From Heterobilharzia americana (taxonomy: Eukaryota > Platyhelminthes > Trematoda > Strigeidida > Schistosomatidae), in assembly GCA_944470555.2 (NCBI GenBank), contig OX104128.1, positions 1,054,001 to 1,118,000 on the forward strand: a stretch of DNA of 64,000 bases, read 5' to 3'. The notes beneath the pieces are model-generated. The model ran no database searches and was not told the origin of the DNA. It was given only the letters and a program-made list of their open reading frames with translations. Below are positions 1 through 13,048 of this stretch, in pieces. Numbering within the stretch: position 1 is the stretch's first letter; every line of letters starts with the position of its first letter. The position numbers were made by a program, and so were the translations under genes.

Positions 1-235
1 ACATGGACTAAGCATCTGCTTACCTCACATAGCAGATGAAATTATCATCCACTTTTACAAACTTGATCACTGTATTCTAAAGAAATTTGTTCAACAACTT
101 TCATTACGGTGGCTGTCAACATGATGTAACTTCTAGTATTACTTTATACATCTCTTCCTCCTCTCCTTCTATCAATACTCATTTACTTGCTCATTTATTC
201 TCAAGTAATTAAGGTAGTATTCATCATGGACTGAC

Positions 236-425
236 GTGTGTTGGGGAAACACTGAAAGCCTAGAAGCACGAGACAGTCGTTTCGTCACAGTATTTGATTC
301 GTCAGTAGTATGCAAACAAGAATTCGCCACCAATCAAACTCACGATCTTCAGCTTTGACGGCGAACGCGTTAACCACTCAGCCACTGGATCGAAGCAGAG
401 TTCATAGGTCCACAGGTTCCTTCTT
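236..425 (-). mobile_element. SINE-II copy: tRNA-like head plus degenerate hammerhead
   Basis: Read on the minus strand, a tRNA-like head (box A like TGGCTGAGTGGTTAACGCG, rc of about 355-385) is followed by a hammerhead-like segment at 266-310. The core keeps CTGACGA, GACGAAAC and a GTC before the cleavage point, but stem I is poorly paired. The same order is seen at 63.9 kb. The flank 426-600 resembles the flank of the copy at 6.85-7.0 kb, so the repeat probably extends there. Confidence 0.55.
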
Positions 426-982
426 CTGTCAATTCATGATATGACGCGATTATCCACTTAGGTGTTTGGTATGCATACGCTTCACTTCTGACTGGCTGGC
501 ATCATCGCTTTCCAATGCTTCTCCAATTCATGTCAATCCGTGATGAATGCCATCTCAAACATACAACTTCCACTAGTCTCAGAGTACATTCTGCAGTATT
601 GAATTATTGTTTCTAACTGACCACTCAAGAAAACAAACATTCCATTTACTTTACCACCTACTAGATAATTTGATTCACTATAACCTGTTTCAAGTTATTA
701 TAATTACCATTTTTATTCACATATAACTACTGTGATGATTATTTCTAGCCTTTTGATCACTCAAACTTATCATCTTCATGACTTACTCAAGATCTATAAT
801 TATTGTTGATCAGGCCCCCTTCCCCTCACCACTTGATTCGTACTTGATTGAATTGTAAACACTGTAGAGGCAGAGACTTGAAATTTGCTGTCCCTGACTG
901 CACCGAATTGGTTGACGACAATCGGCACAAATGAATCTAGAGAGATGCCCTGATATTGCCGGTGATTCAGTTTTAAAAGCAA

Positions 983-1150
983 TGAGGGATACCGGCTACT
1001 ATTAGGATTAAGAATTCACGTTTTACCCCTGTTGGGACTTATCACCTAAATATATCTGTCACTCAGTGAGTTATGTTTTCCTACTCATACTCCAACCCAG
1101 AGTTTCTTACTTCAGATCCCACGATGTTATCCTCAAGTCAATTGAGATAT
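983..1150 (-). mobile_element. Degenerate SINE-I (Sm-alpha-like) fragment
   Basis: On the minus strand this resembles the hammerhead and the middle part of SINE-I (compare 20656-20830), but the catalytic core is lost. Recognised only by colinear similarity to better copies. Confidence 0.35.
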
Positions 1151-2589
1151 GATACTCCTTCCATGTGCAACAAGTATAGTTTTGACGAGGACCAAGCAGG
1201 ATGAAATGTGAGTGCTGATATCCACTGCAGATCACTATCCAGCAATAATATCTACCCTCATTGTTTCACTCATCAAACCATCAATAAAACACCGTTTCAG
1301 AGATTTCGAAAAGAAAGTTAACAGAACAGAATATATTTCTTCCTGATGTACACATCGAGTGGACGAACATCACTACTCAGATTTCCATCATCTTTTCAAA
1401 TGCATAATTGTTGAATTAGTGATTTGTCAGGAAAAACAACACACAACTGAACTCTGTGTCAACAACTTGCAACATGAATGATTTGTGTGAGAATTAACAA
1501 GATTTAATTATTGGAAATTGCATTGCAAACAAGAAATAGTCGAAAAGAGCAGTGGACCAAGTATTAAATATTTGTGTGTGAATATGGGTGTGTGGGTGCG
1601 TAGTGAACAGAGTGTAAGTTATCATTGCAGTTATATTGCTGACTAGATTGATAGGATTTGCATAGCACCAGAATCGTCATAGCTTCACAGATAAGCATAT
1701 CGTGACTGGTGGTTGATAGAAGAATTAGTCAGATTGGTGGGATAAATTGTGTTGCGATCCAACGAAGGCATCACCTCGTCAGTCAAGGTTTTCTACTCAC
1801 TATCTCTCTCTCACTCTCCCTCACCCTCACCCTCTCATGATCGAACACTTGAGGTTACTGCAAAGGAATAGTATGTAGTTAATAACGCTGTGTAGATTCT
1901 GTGCAAACTGTGAGCAATATTCTGACTTCAACTGATTCAATCAAATTGGATGTATTTGTTCAAGGAATTGAGTGATTTCGTCTTGTTGAGTATGTATCCA
2001 CACAGGATCCACACTAACTAATGCCGACTTGTGATTAGAGTTATCAAAGTGAGAAATTACAAGATGCTGATGAAGTTCAAAGGTGAACGATAGTTTCATT
2101 TACACAGTTCATTAATGGTGAGCAGTTCTCACTTTATCGTCATTAGCTGTAATTACACTTGGAAACGATGTGATTGACTTGATTTCCTTTTAGACATTCT
2201 GGTGTGTGAAATGCCACGAAGGCGTTGATGGATAGGCCATCTCAGTTGAACGTGTCGTAGTGTGTTGGCTATCACATATAGTGTAACCCACCTCATCAAT
2301 TTTGATATGTAGCTGAGTAATATATGCAGAATCGAATATTCCGTGTGATTCAAAACAAACATCCAGTCGACTGTGTATATTTTATTCATTCCACCAAATC
2401 CTTTCCGATCATCAGACATCATCAGAAGACATCGTGAGTAAGGTGTTTGAAATTTCCGACACCTGTATGACTCGAATTTCTCAAAGATATGATGGTGAAG
2501 TTAAGTCGGTTGGCAGAGTATTATTTTTATGCTATCCAAACTTACTTATCAATGTTGCCAATGAGTTGGTATTTAGTATAAGGGTTTTT
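1151..2589. other. Unassigned AT-rich sequence
   Basis: No gene or recognised repeat seen. There is a pyrimidine-rich CT/CCCT stretch at about 1796-1845. Open frames here are short and without recognisable motifs. Confidence 0.5.
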
Positions 2590-2905
2590 ATATGATACCG
2601 TCATTGATTTGACCGAATTGATCGGTCTCTATTATTAGCATATGGGCTGCTGTGCGGATGCCTCAATATTGTCAGCAATCTAATTATGTTAAGGATACTA
2701 AAAACTATACCCGTCACACAAGAAGTGGCTATCGTGACTCCCAGGTGTAGTGGATAACGCGCTGGCGTTTGAAGTGATCGCCACCGAGTGTGAATCCCGG
2801 TGGGAACAACATCACTCCACACTGGGAAGCAGGTACATCGAGCTGATGAGTCCCAAATAGGACGGAATGAGCATCCTGGATTCCACTGCCAGCCACGATC
2901 CATCC
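2590..2905 (+). mobile_element. SINE-I unit with left inverted arm, tRNA-like region and hammerhead
   Basis: The left segment (about 2590-2690) is the reverse complement of the right-arm sequence seen at 18645-18722 and 63328-63405. It is followed by the tRNA-like head (box A GGTGTAGTGGATAACGCG, box B-like GAGTGTGAATCCC) and a hammerhead at 2837-2882. The element ends near an A-rich stretch at about 2907. The SINE body resembles the Sm-alpha type of schistosomes. It is non-autonomous and encodes no protein. Confidence 0.7.
2837..2882 (+). ncRNA. Hammerhead ribozyme motif, type I, one core change
   Basis: Stem I halves ATCGAG and CTGGAT flank the motif. CTGATGAG is present, stem II is TCC/GGA around a short loop, and the cleavage triplet is ATC. 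The conserved CGAAA is CGGAA here, which should reduce or abolish self-cleavage. Confidence 0.6.
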
Positions 2906-4671
2906 TTAAAATAAAATCAATTGCTATTCCTGGTCTTACGTGATGCCTTTCTCTGTTTTATTGTTGACTTTGCTTGATAGATGAATGTCTCATTATTATC
3001 ACCGTTATTATTTCTCAATATCCTCATGCTCGCAACAATCTGATGAGTGTTTCAGTCAATGATGCTGCACACCGTTCATTTGGCTACCAACTGATCTTAT
3101 CACAATGAGGTTAGTGATTTTTAATCTGTTCAGTTCCCCCTGTCATGTTCTTATTATTATAGTTGTTTTATGTTGACCATGAGTGCTATCATTGCTTTGT
3201 GTTTTCATGAAGTTGATTGGTTAGTGGAGTGGAACGAATCTCATATTGTGTAGTCATGAGTGCTTACCAAATTCTATGCTTTCTCTCTACAACTTAGTCA
3301 CCAGGTTGTGAAAGGTTTTGTCAGTGATCATGTGTTAGGAAGCAGAAACAATTTTTCACTCATTTATATGAAGCTTGGAAGGATCCCGTGGTATTCAATG
3401 TGGAATGTCGATCTAGCTATGAATTAGTTGGTGAATATCCTACCTATTGAAATTATCATCTACATTTCCATCTACAGGAAAATATTTCTGCATTTCTACT
3501 TTAAGCAAAGAAGCAAAGTTAATGATATAAAGTGGGTTGGGTTGGGTTGAATATTGATAGAAAGAAGAAATGAGACTATGAAAAACAGAATCGAGACAAT
3601 AATCGAATTTCTCTACCGGAAGTCATGTTAGAATAATCCACCAACTTTTGTTCATAGCTACATGATTGCATGTTTAAGCATGCAGTGCTTAAAAATTCAC
3701 GTGCACACAGCAGCATACAAATATATTCTCATACATTCAATAGAAGACGTGTAACAAACCATGGAGAATTACCATTTTTTCTCTACTGTCAAGAATGAGG
3801 AGAGTACTGTGCAGTTACTTTTACTTGTGTATAATTGCATTCACATCAGTATTATTGATAATTCCTATGCATTCCGTCTAACTGTTTATTGTACTAATAG
3901 CTTACAAAATGTGTTTCCAAATGTCTTGCTGTTATTTTATACCTTAGGGTAACTGTACGAATAACTAAAGGTGACAGACAATAGCATCTGTCAATTGCAG
4001 ATAAACATGAGGAGAGGCAATCGAAAAGATTCGCGAAAAATTTCTACAATTGACAGGAAGCTCTGCTACAACTAGGTTTTCAACTTGGCACTGGTGTTCT
4101 GTCGGTGGTTTGAAGCCAGATTATTCACAGTTCTGTAGTCAGCAAATTAATTATTCAGTAATTCAATGTCATGACTGACATGCTTTTGGAGTGGACTGAG
4201 TTCGATGATTGATCATCATTGGTTAATCGATGTGACCGACTAATCTACTGAAGACCTCTGTTATAGCAGTATTTTACACCATTGACCTTTCGGTTACTGC
4301 TTGCGTGTTCTGCCAGCAGTTATTCAGTATGGATTCATATAGCAACCGGGAGAAACACTTGGTGATTGAAGTGAAACTGACAGTTCTTTAATGTTGAACC
4401 AACTAGCTGACTTGGTCGAACATGAAGCAGATAATCTCAGGGCTGTTTGCTGGAATCCTACTGCAATCACCATTCCGTATCGTCAATGAAATTGTTTCAT
4501 TGGATTATTTAGTAAATCAATCATCGTAGACATGGACGATAGTTGAGTTTGGTTGTAAAAAGTAGAATAAGATAGAAGTGAGTGGAAATAGAAATTGTAG
4601 AAAAATTATTGAAAAACTATAAAAACATCATTCGGATGAGATCTCTTTTCTGATATGCAGCAAATGCTCTA
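2906..4671. other. Unassigned AT-rich sequence
   Basis: No gene or clear repeat recognised. A short GGGTTGGGTTGGGTTG run sits at about 3536-3551. The 63-codon frame at 3761-3952 has no recognisable motif. Confidence 0.45.
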
Positions 4672-5850
4672 ATCATCATCATGAATAACAACATAGGACC
4701 AGGCATTACTGCGTAACGGTCAGAGTTGTCACAGTCTTATCGGAACATCAAGTAGAAAAGTAGTGAGGTGAAGTATGGAGATAAAAGAATGCGGTCAAAA
4801 GAAATATAAAGTACGAGAAGAAAGAAAAAAGGAATGAGAAAATGATGAGATTCTGTATGGCGTTGTTAAGATGAGGATAATGTGTGTATACATCTACGCC
4901 ACTGACATCGGTTCTCAGCCATGCAATCGCCTAGAGTCTCCAACCACTGGTCCCTCTTGTCCCGAGGACCCCAACCGGCTAATCTGCATGGCCCCCGCAC
5001 ATTGGCTCAAAGCAGAAGTCAGAGACTTCATACATTGATGTCATGTTTTAATCTGGCCATCTCGGGCCTTTTTCCAATCTGAACCTACTTCAACCAACAT
5101 TGTGTGGCAAGGCAATCGGTGACTAGGCATGCGTAGTACGTTACTTAAACATCTCAATAGATGAAGGTTCACAACCTCGTCAACTGATTCCCCTCTACTC
5201 CCTAAAACTCCACTCCTGACTTCTGCATTACTCATATGGTGACACCACGGAATACGGCCTATACTACGAAGGCAACGGTGGTCAAACACTTGAAACCAGG
5301 CTTCTCATATCTTCTACATTGAATGGCCATGTTTCACAGCCATACAGTAGAACAGACCGGACTGCTGTGCTGGTGCAGTACACATGACCCTTATTAGACA
5401 AACGGATATCACGGCGGCTCCATAGGTGACGTAAATTGGCAAAACTCAATCGAGCGTTTTGTGTCTGTGCAGAGATTTCATCGGTCACTGACCAACGCAC
5501 CAAGGTAGTGCTGATCCTACTTCCCAGGTAAGTGAAGTGGTCAACACATTCAACCACTTTACTCTCTATTGTTAACCGTGGTACCGCTGAAGACCAGTCC
5601 TGGAGCAACAATTTGCATTTAGGTGGTGAAAACCGCATCCCAAACATTCTCAATTTCCCACTCAAAGTGTTCGGAAGACTGCATTTTGTAAGCGTCTTCA
5701 CTTAACAGGACTATGTCATCTGCATATTCTAGGTCTAACGAAAATTCTGCTGTGATTAGGTCAACCTCTGTGTAATTAGGTGACGAGAGGGGACCTCCAT
5801 AAAATGCTCTAAAGGTTAGAGCCATTTCTTCCACAGTTTTCTGAGTTAGT
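4672..5850 (-). pseudogene. RTE-B non-LTR retrotransposon remnant, RT C-terminal half
   Basis: On the minus strand a reverse transcriptase fragment runs from about 5834. Motif C appears as YADDIVLLSED (near 5726-5694), followed by a frameshift around 5690-5701. A second frame (5701-5282) carries CVDHFTYLGSRIS and LLYGCETW, typical of the post-RT C-terminal region of RTE-clade LINEs. A further frame (5289-5041) holds the last part. The endonuclease and the first half of RT are absent, so this is a 5'-truncated, frameshifted copy. The 3' end at about 4672 finishes in ATC-type short repeats, matching the ends of the relatives at 16930 (minus) and 33935 (plus). It is a family distinct from RTE-A. 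Confidence 0.7.
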
Positions 5851-6417
5851 TGTTATAAATATCCAGTCACACACCTGTGCTTAGAATGAATGGATAAGGA
5901 ATACTTAAGTACTTCGCATCTCAGTTAGGGGTTTCTGAGCATTGACTAGTTTTAAAGTGCGTGTGTGTCAAGAAGGAAATTAATTCATGAAGCCGCTGAA
6001 AACTTTACATCACCATACAGTTGTTGCATTTTGGTTTGGATCTTCTTAGCACCACTCATACGGAAATCTACCAATTACCGAACCCATAACCGTAGACAGA
6101 TATTGTAGCCAACACGTTACAATTCATCCACTAGATCAAAATCTCATGGTCCACTTTATCCCAGTGTCATAGGTGAGAATCATTTCTCATTCCCTAATTT
6201 TCGACCCAACAATTTGTCGCGTCTCGTAAAAACTTCGGTGAGATATCCACCTTGAAATGGGTCCCGAATGATCACAGAAGAGTATTTCACTTGTGTATTT
6301 TGTAAGGACTGTTTGAAAAGCGAGCAGTTTTCAGCATTGACTAACACTTTTTGGTGCTGTTTCGAAACGAAGTTGAAACTGAGTTATCATATTGGTCTGG
6401 TAGATGGCTTGTCAGCA

Positions 6418-6465
6418 TAACCAGGAGGCTGTCGATTTGAATTCCCTAGCAACTCAGGGCTTTCA
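6418..6465 (+). repeat. tRNA-like SINE head fragment
   Basis: Box A-like TGGCTTGTCAGCA and box B-like GATTTGAATTCC at suitable spacing. It is degenerate, and no hammerhead is recognisable after it. Confidence 0.25.
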
Positions 6466-6693
6466 TATTCAATATTGCTTCCAACCAAATACACGCAGAC
6501 GTCTACCAACTAAGGTAATGGTGGACAGTGTAGTTATTAATCAAGGATTCATATAAAGTAATTCAACGTTTTCACTGTAGTCCCAATACAGTCATAATGC
6601 ATCATGCGGCTGAGGCTATTCGGAGCATCTAAATTATATATTTCTAGGTTTTCAATCAACACGGACTGACATCCGTTCGAGAACCACTGGAAT

Positions 6694-7000
6694 TCTATGA
6701 GCACTGGACGGCTACGTCATCCTAGTATGAGGTTACTCAGGAGTATGTACCCATGACCCCATAACGGATCGAACTCAACACATTCCAGTGTCATGCTGAA
6801 AGCCTTAACCATTCTCCCACTGGCTCGGTCACAGCAGACTTCAGAGGTCCACAATTTCTCACATATGTCATTCCGTGATATACCTCCATTATCCACCAAG
6901 TTGTTCAGTTGGCATCCACTTCACTTCCAACTGGTTGATCTCACAGGTCACAGCTTCTCACTAGAACTTCATGATATCCATCTACAAGCATGTCTCTGAT
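6694..7000 (-). mobile_element. SINE-II copy with decayed hammerhead
   Basis: The minus strand has the SINE-II order: tRNA-like head (rc of about 6800-6850, box A near CCAGTGGGAGAATGG), then a hammerhead-like segment at 6700-6746. CTGAG and the GTC before CAGTGC remain, but the GAAA core is replaced. Sequence 6850-7000 matches the corresponding flanks at 410-600 and 26610-26760. Confidence 0.45.
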
Positions 7001-8339
7001 GAGGAATATGCACTAGTGTGTTATGAGGTTATTGAGGATTCTATGACTGATTTCAGTTCAGAATCCATACTAGCCTCAATATATGTGTATATTTCATACG
7101 AGTTGTAGTTTGGAAGTGAAATGAATAGGTGGGGAATAGTAGATTCCAACTGGAGATCTCCTAATTGCCGATCTGATGGTCAACCAAACGAGATTGTAGA
7201 CGTAGTTGCTCACTAGTACTTCACTTCAGTCACTGAGTGTTTGTGCAACTTCCATGTCAGTGCGCTGTTTGACTTCTAACTGAAACTTTAGGAACTCAAC
7301 CCTCATGTAAGTCTATTATGAGTACTGTGATGTAACTGCATTACAAATTGACGGTAGTATGAATGAATAAGTGACTGGATTGGAACTCGACTGCTAAGTG
7401 GAAACATGCTTGCCACGATTGTTGACGGGTGGTTGTTGTCTGCATTCTACACTGCATTGTGCTTAATTACTGCTGACGACTTTCAAAATAAGAACGAACA
7501 GCTATCCAATGCTATCCAATGATATTTTCAGTACTTCTCTAAATGCTTATTTTATCCACTTTGTTTCTTCGAGTTCTGATGGTCATCTTTGTAACTCATC
7601 ACTGTTGGAGGAGAAGTAACCCTCAACCTCCTTGTTTTAGACTTGTGAATTGCTAGTCAGTGTTTATCTCGTCGAGTAATGTTACTTGAAGTAGATTCAG
7701 TGTGGAGGGAGACTGATGGTGGTCAGAATGAAACTTGGTATAAGACCGTAGAGTTTGTGAGTTTTAATTTTATCTAGGTAAAGCAATTTACACTTTTAGT
7801 TTAGGATCCAGTTGACAATGGGAATCAGTGATATCGCTCAGAATCGATCTTAGCCGTACACATATCTTCATGACCAGTTTTCACAGGATAAGACTTGAAG
7901 AATTGATTGAAGAGATGGCAGCATATGGGAGAGAAACGTCAAATTTGTCTAGACCCTAACCATTGGGAAAATTAAACCACCTCTGTAAGTTGGAAAACAG
8001 AAACGAAGAAAGTACAGCATTTTGAAGTACACTGGCTTCAGTTAGCAGTGAAGTAAAGCCCTTCCCTTTATTATAGACAGTATACTATTTCCTTTCAGAA
8101 TAATAAGAATGCAGCCATTTTGTAACTCATAGCTCAGATTGAGCTATGGCAAGCTTATTTAACAAGATTGGTCTAGGAACAGACAGAGTCAGATGCTGAT
8201 GAGTAATCAAAGTAGACATAATGAACATATTTAACACCTTTGTCTAGACTTGAAACAATAACATGATGCAATACAATTTCAGCATCTAAAGTATATCTCC
8301 TGTGTTTGTAAACAAATTGTTTTGGATCTCTGAAAACCA
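7001..8339. other. Unassigned sequence
   Basis: No coding region or repeat recognised. There is a tandem duplication of GCTATCCAAT at about 7500. Confidence 0.4.
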
Positions 8340-9560
8340 TTAATGAAGGTTAAAGTACAAGGAGAAGTAATTTCTTCATTATCTTCACAGGAGGGGAAGC
8401 TATAAAGATGGGTCGAAAGGTAACATTTGATCCAGAAGACGACTTAGGCAGTGGTACAACTTTGATCTCCTTCCAATCAGCAGGTATTGTATTTTTGAGA
8501 TGCGATGCATTGAAGATGTCTGTAAGCAGATGACATAAAATATCTGCACATTTTCTAAATATAATACCCAAAATACCACCCGAGCCTTTGGCTTTGGGAT
8601 GGATTCAAGGATTTAAGACCTTTATACACGTGATGTGCATTAGAACAAGAAGAAAAATTATCAATTTTATTATGGAGATTAGAAAGGGTGAAACCAGTTT
8701 CCCAATGTATAAATGATTGGTTAAACGCGTAGACATCAGAACAAGCATTTTTTTGCTAACCTTTTTCTACTAGTAAGCTGATTTAAATAGATACTTCTGG
8801 TTGTATGTAGTATTTAGACGTTTATATCAAAAGCTAATTAGGCAGTTAAGTCTCTTAACGCTAGAGTGATCTCTCAACCTGTTCACACCTTTATTTTCTC
8901 TACGATGCCTCTTGAGATAAAGAGAGAAATGTCTGTTAAATTCATGTAGATTATTTGAGCAGGGCAGCATATATTGAGAGAGAATCTAGGATAGCTCGGG
9001 ATGTTAGCAATAGTATTGCCTAAAACTTCATCCACAAATATATGCCACTCTGTTTCTTTAGGCATGCCTCTCAAACGTAGTATATTCTCCTGTGAATAAT
9101 ATCTGTACTAGACTTTATTGGAAATATTTCCAAAGACCTTCTGGTGTAATTCGCCATACAATTTGGGTAAACCGTGTACAATACAGTGATCAGAATTCAG
9201 GAGCGGAGCTCATTTTCGGGCTTCATATATGCCAGAATCATTTGTAAATACTAAATCTAGTGTGTTATCAAGACCAGTAGAGAAGCTGATCACATTTTCA
9301 TGACCAAATGATAAAAGGAAACTGAAGTCACGTCAATTAAATCTTAACAGACTATAGACAAAGAGTTAACCTTAATCGGAGCATCGAATTCAGAGAATTC
9401 GTCAGCACAAGTTGAAAAATCTGAGAAACTGTGGTCGGGTGTGACAAAAATGTTTTTTATGTATATGTGTTTGTATTTACTCATATGTCTAGGACGACAT
9501 TTAATGGTAGCGTATTCAATTTTTTTCTTTAGAGAAGTTAGAGTATACATAGTCAGAGGT
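8340..9560 (-). pseudogene. CR1/jockey-like LINE remnant: endonuclease end and RT start
   Basis: Reading leftward from 9550, broken frames contain features of an APE-type endonuclease C-terminal half. These include a TLDLVFTN-like segment near 9260-9240 and a SDHCIV-like segment near 9190, the family's conserved SDH. The frame at 8571-8350 then carries the start of reverse transcriptase (IFNASHLKNTIPADWK, VVPLPK and a RPI-type motif). Several frameshifts and stops separate these pieces. The catalytic RT core (motifs A and C) is missing, so the copy is 3'-truncated. An RTE-A copy begins immediately to the right at 9565. The clade (CR1 versus jockey) is uncertain. Confidence 0.6.
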
Positions 9561-9564
9561 GGAA

Positions 9565-10960
9565 CCTCGCCTAATTAACTAGTTCAATAGTTACTAATCG
9601 GTCCCAAGCCAAGATAAACAGGGAAGGTTGAGCATACGGCTAGCAACCCTACCCTATAACACCAATCCAGTCTCTAAAGAAACTTCAAAGCACAAACAAA
9701 ATATAAAAAATGAAAACAAACTTATTCCTCATTGGAATTTGGAGGGACGAAATGACGCCAGTTGGTGAAATCCTGCCTTCGGGAAGCCAGTCGGCCGATA
9801 TGTCTTCTCCGCTCTCGATGAAAGCGAAAGCGAGAATGGGGACATGGGATGTCCACACTATGTATGAACTTAACAAGGCTGCCTAGATTGCAAAAGAGTT
9901 GAGAAGATATAGGACAGAAGTGCTAGGCTGGGAATCTGCGAAAGCAGATGGAATGGGAGTGGACCCTCCAAACTGTCAACTGGAGAAACAATAATCTACT
10001 CCGATATTGTCCTCAGATGACAACCACGAGCACACTGAATTGTTGAGTGGCTGTCATGATGTCTCCAAGAACATCGAAGGCTCTCATGCAGTGAGAACCA
10101 ATCTCCTCCAGGGTCAGGTCACACAAACTCGAAGATCTACAGGCAAAAACTAACAAGTTGACAGAAGAGGTGAGGCAGCGAAGGAAGACGGGACTTCAAG
10201 TGAATGTAGAGAAGACGGAGGTGATGAAGATACCCAACCAACAACAGTATCAGCAACAAGCGTCAATTACCATCAACGAGAAAAAACCTGGAGGAAGTAG
10301 CCTCTTTCACCTATCTGGGCAGCATCGTTCCAACAACAGGCGATGGTGGCACAGACGAGGATGTTAAGACGAGGATCGGAAAGAAAGAAAGACAGGTTTT
10401 CACTAATCTGAAATCAGTGTGGAGATCTACTGCACTCAGCACAGAGAACGAAATCTGGATTTTCAACACTAATTGAGTCATGTCAGTGATTCTATGTGAT
10501 GGTTCATAAACGTGGCGTGTTATAAAAAGCACTTCCAACAAACTACAGACATTCATCAACAGTTGCTGCCTACTCTCACTCGATACTGAAGATCAGATGA
10601 AAAGGCGAGATAGAACAAGCAACAAGTAACTCTGGCTGGCAACGAACAACCCAAGAACCTATCACCCGACAAGTATGCCGAAGAGGAAGGTTGAGGTGGA
10701 TGTGGCATACACTGAGAGGGCCATTTAGGGACATCATGCGTCAGGCCAGGTACTCGAGTGGAATCCCCATGGGAAGCGACGAGTTGGGCGTCGGTGCCGA
10801 GGGTGACATGGAGGAGATCGTGCGAGGAGGAAATGAGAGCTTGTGGGCTGTCGTGGAGCCAGGTTCAAAAGATCTCAGAGAACAGAGGTCACTGGAGACG
10901 TGCTACTGAAGCCCTATGTTCCACTAGGAACCCAAGGGACTAATAATAATAATAATAATA
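9565..10960 (+). pseudogene. RTE-A copy with full 5' end and large internal deletion
   Basis: The copy starts with CCTCGCCT exactly as the full-length element at 43766 (minus) does, and keeps the 5' leader and the start of the endonuclease region. At about 10110-10122 it jumps from the sequence equivalent to reference position 43239 to that equivalent to 41340. Roughly 1.9 kb is lost, covering most of the endonuclease and the RT core. The remainder holds the thumb/C-terminal region (GLQVNVEKTEVMKIP in the frame at 10158-10367) and the C-terminal tail in another frame (10758-10943). It ends in TAA repeats at 10941-10960. Stops and frameshifts make it non-coding. Confidence 0.8.
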
Positions 10961-11700
10961 TTAGAAGAATGTTTAGTGGATTCATTAAATTTTTTACTAA
11001 ATATATACATACAATTGATATCCACATGGAGATAAGACATTGAATCAATATTAAATAATCAAACAAGACTTCGTTTTCAATATTTACTAACCATATGCAA
11101 ATTGGACATTGAACACATGATAATAAGAAATTAGATAGTGTGAATATTATTTTTCATGTTACTTAATATTATGCTTGCGTGACGATACATCTCTTTCGTA
11201 ATATAACTGTATCAAGCATGTGGTTGTTTGAGATAGAGATGGAGATAGTGAGATATATTAGCGAATTCTAAATCCCATTGTTCCTAGTAACTGAGATGAT
11301 GATAGAAGGAAGAAAGAGGAGGGGATCAAAGAATGAAACATGTATCCTTCACTCATTGAACAATATAATACCTCTTTTCCTTTTCTCTATAGAGTATAAC
11401 AATAAATATTATTTGTTTTATTACATGAACAGATGAAGAAATGAAAACATAACGTACGCTGAAGTGTAAAAAACACAACTGTTGAGTCACAAATTCGTGC
11501 TGAGTTAAAAATTGCTGTGATTATATTCCTTTTTTATATACGTTAAGCTACTTATCTGTACATAGATGTCAGTGTATGTTTGACTGTATATTCTTGACAT
11601 GCTCACCAAATTGCCCAGGTTCACATTATCCTTGTTATCAATATTTTGTAAATGCATGGTGATACTTTCAACACAAGAATGCCTTGGTCCTATTTCATAG
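10961..11700. other. Unassigned AT-rich sequence
   Basis: Very AT-rich spacer between two RTE-A copies. No gene or repeat recognised. Confidence 0.4.
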
Positions 11701-12520
11701 GATTTCAGGTGAATTTAGACAAGACAGAGGTGATGAAGATACCTAACCAACAACACAAACAACAACCACCACCAATCACCATCCGCAAACGAAATCTAAA
11801 CAAAGTAGTCTCTCTCACCTACCCACCTAATCAGCATCCTGTCAGCTACACGCAGCGACGGCGGCATACATGAGGATATCGAAGACAGGATCAGAAATAC
11901 AGCAACATAGGCCTTCATCAATCTAAAATAATCAGTGTGGAGATCTACTCCACTCCAATGCATTGCACTGCACTCCACTCAGCATAAAGCGTGAACGACA
12001 TCCACATTCTCAACACTAATTTAGTCAAGTAAGTCAGTGCTACCATGTGATGGTTGAGAGAGTCAATGGCGCGTCACGAAAACCATTTCCAACAAACTGC
12101 AGACATGCAACACATCAATAGCTGCCACCGACGCTCACTCAATACTAACACTGAATATCAGATGAATCCCAAGAGAAGAATAAGAGTAAGCAAGCAACAA
12201 AGAACTCACTACGACTGGGAACGAACCAACAAATGCGCAGAAGAAAGTGGATGTGGATTGGACTGGATTAGGAATACTGTAAGAAGACGGTTTGGGGACA
12301 TCACGCGTCAGGCCAGTCCAGACCATACCAGATACTGGGGTGGAATCGAAATGGGGAACGGCGAGTTGGGCTTGTGAGGGTGATATGGAGGAGACAGTGT
12401 GAGAAAGAAATGAAAGGTTGTGGGCAATGGTGGATCCAGGTTCAGGAGACTTCAGAGAAGAGAGTGAAATGGAGACGTGCTACTGAATCCCTACGTTCCA
12501 CTAGGAACCCAAGGGGCAAG
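11701..12520 (+). pseudogene. 5'-truncated RTE-A copy (C-terminal third)
   Basis: Begins inside the thumb region (FQVNLDKTEVMKIPNQQ in the frame at 11652-11873) and runs through the C-terminal region to CTAGGAACCCAAGGGG at about 12500-12515. It is heavily frameshifted. The TAA-type tail is only weakly kept (ATAATAAAATTA near 12528). Confidence 0.75.
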
Positions 12521-12899
12521 TATGCATGATAATAAAATTATTGAAACAGAAGACCTCAACGAAAGACCATACTATAACAAGTAGTTTGGAGAGCAGCTTA
12601 ACGGTTTCTTCGCATTTACTGACTGCTGCTCACACTATAGAGCAAGATACGTTGACAGTCGACACATCGAAGATGAGTTAAGGACGAAATCGATTACGAA
12701 AAATTTGTTCACTCAATTAAAACGTAACAAATGCAGCATAAAGGATTTGCCACAAGTTGAAGGTATTTGCGATACATTTTAACTATCCCTAAAACGAGAG
12801 AATGTAAAACAACTGGTCTCTTGAAATGGAAGATTGAAGGTTATGATCATCTTGGTAATGACTATGAGAAACAAATTGTTGGGAAACCATTGAAGACCT

Positions 12900-13048
12900 C
12901 AGACTACTGAATAGCTATTTTGTTCTCCTATAGGACTCCTGAGGTTGGTATACGTGTAGGACTAATCCCAGGTGGATTAATAGGTGTTTATTGCTGAGAA
13001 TTCTTATGCTAGGACGAAACGGCTATGCAGTGCTTTCAGGTTATTAAT
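12900..13048. repeat. Inverted pair of SINE-II hammerhead segments
   Basis: About 12903-12955 resembles the SINE-II hammerhead on the minus strand. About 12990-13037 resembles it on the plus strand (CTGAGA, GGACGAAAC, CAGTGC kept). The cleavage triplet on the plus copy ends in G, which a hammerhead does not accept. The two are separated by about 35 bp and face outward, as at 53.0-53.4 and 63.7-64.0 kb. Confidence 0.4.
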
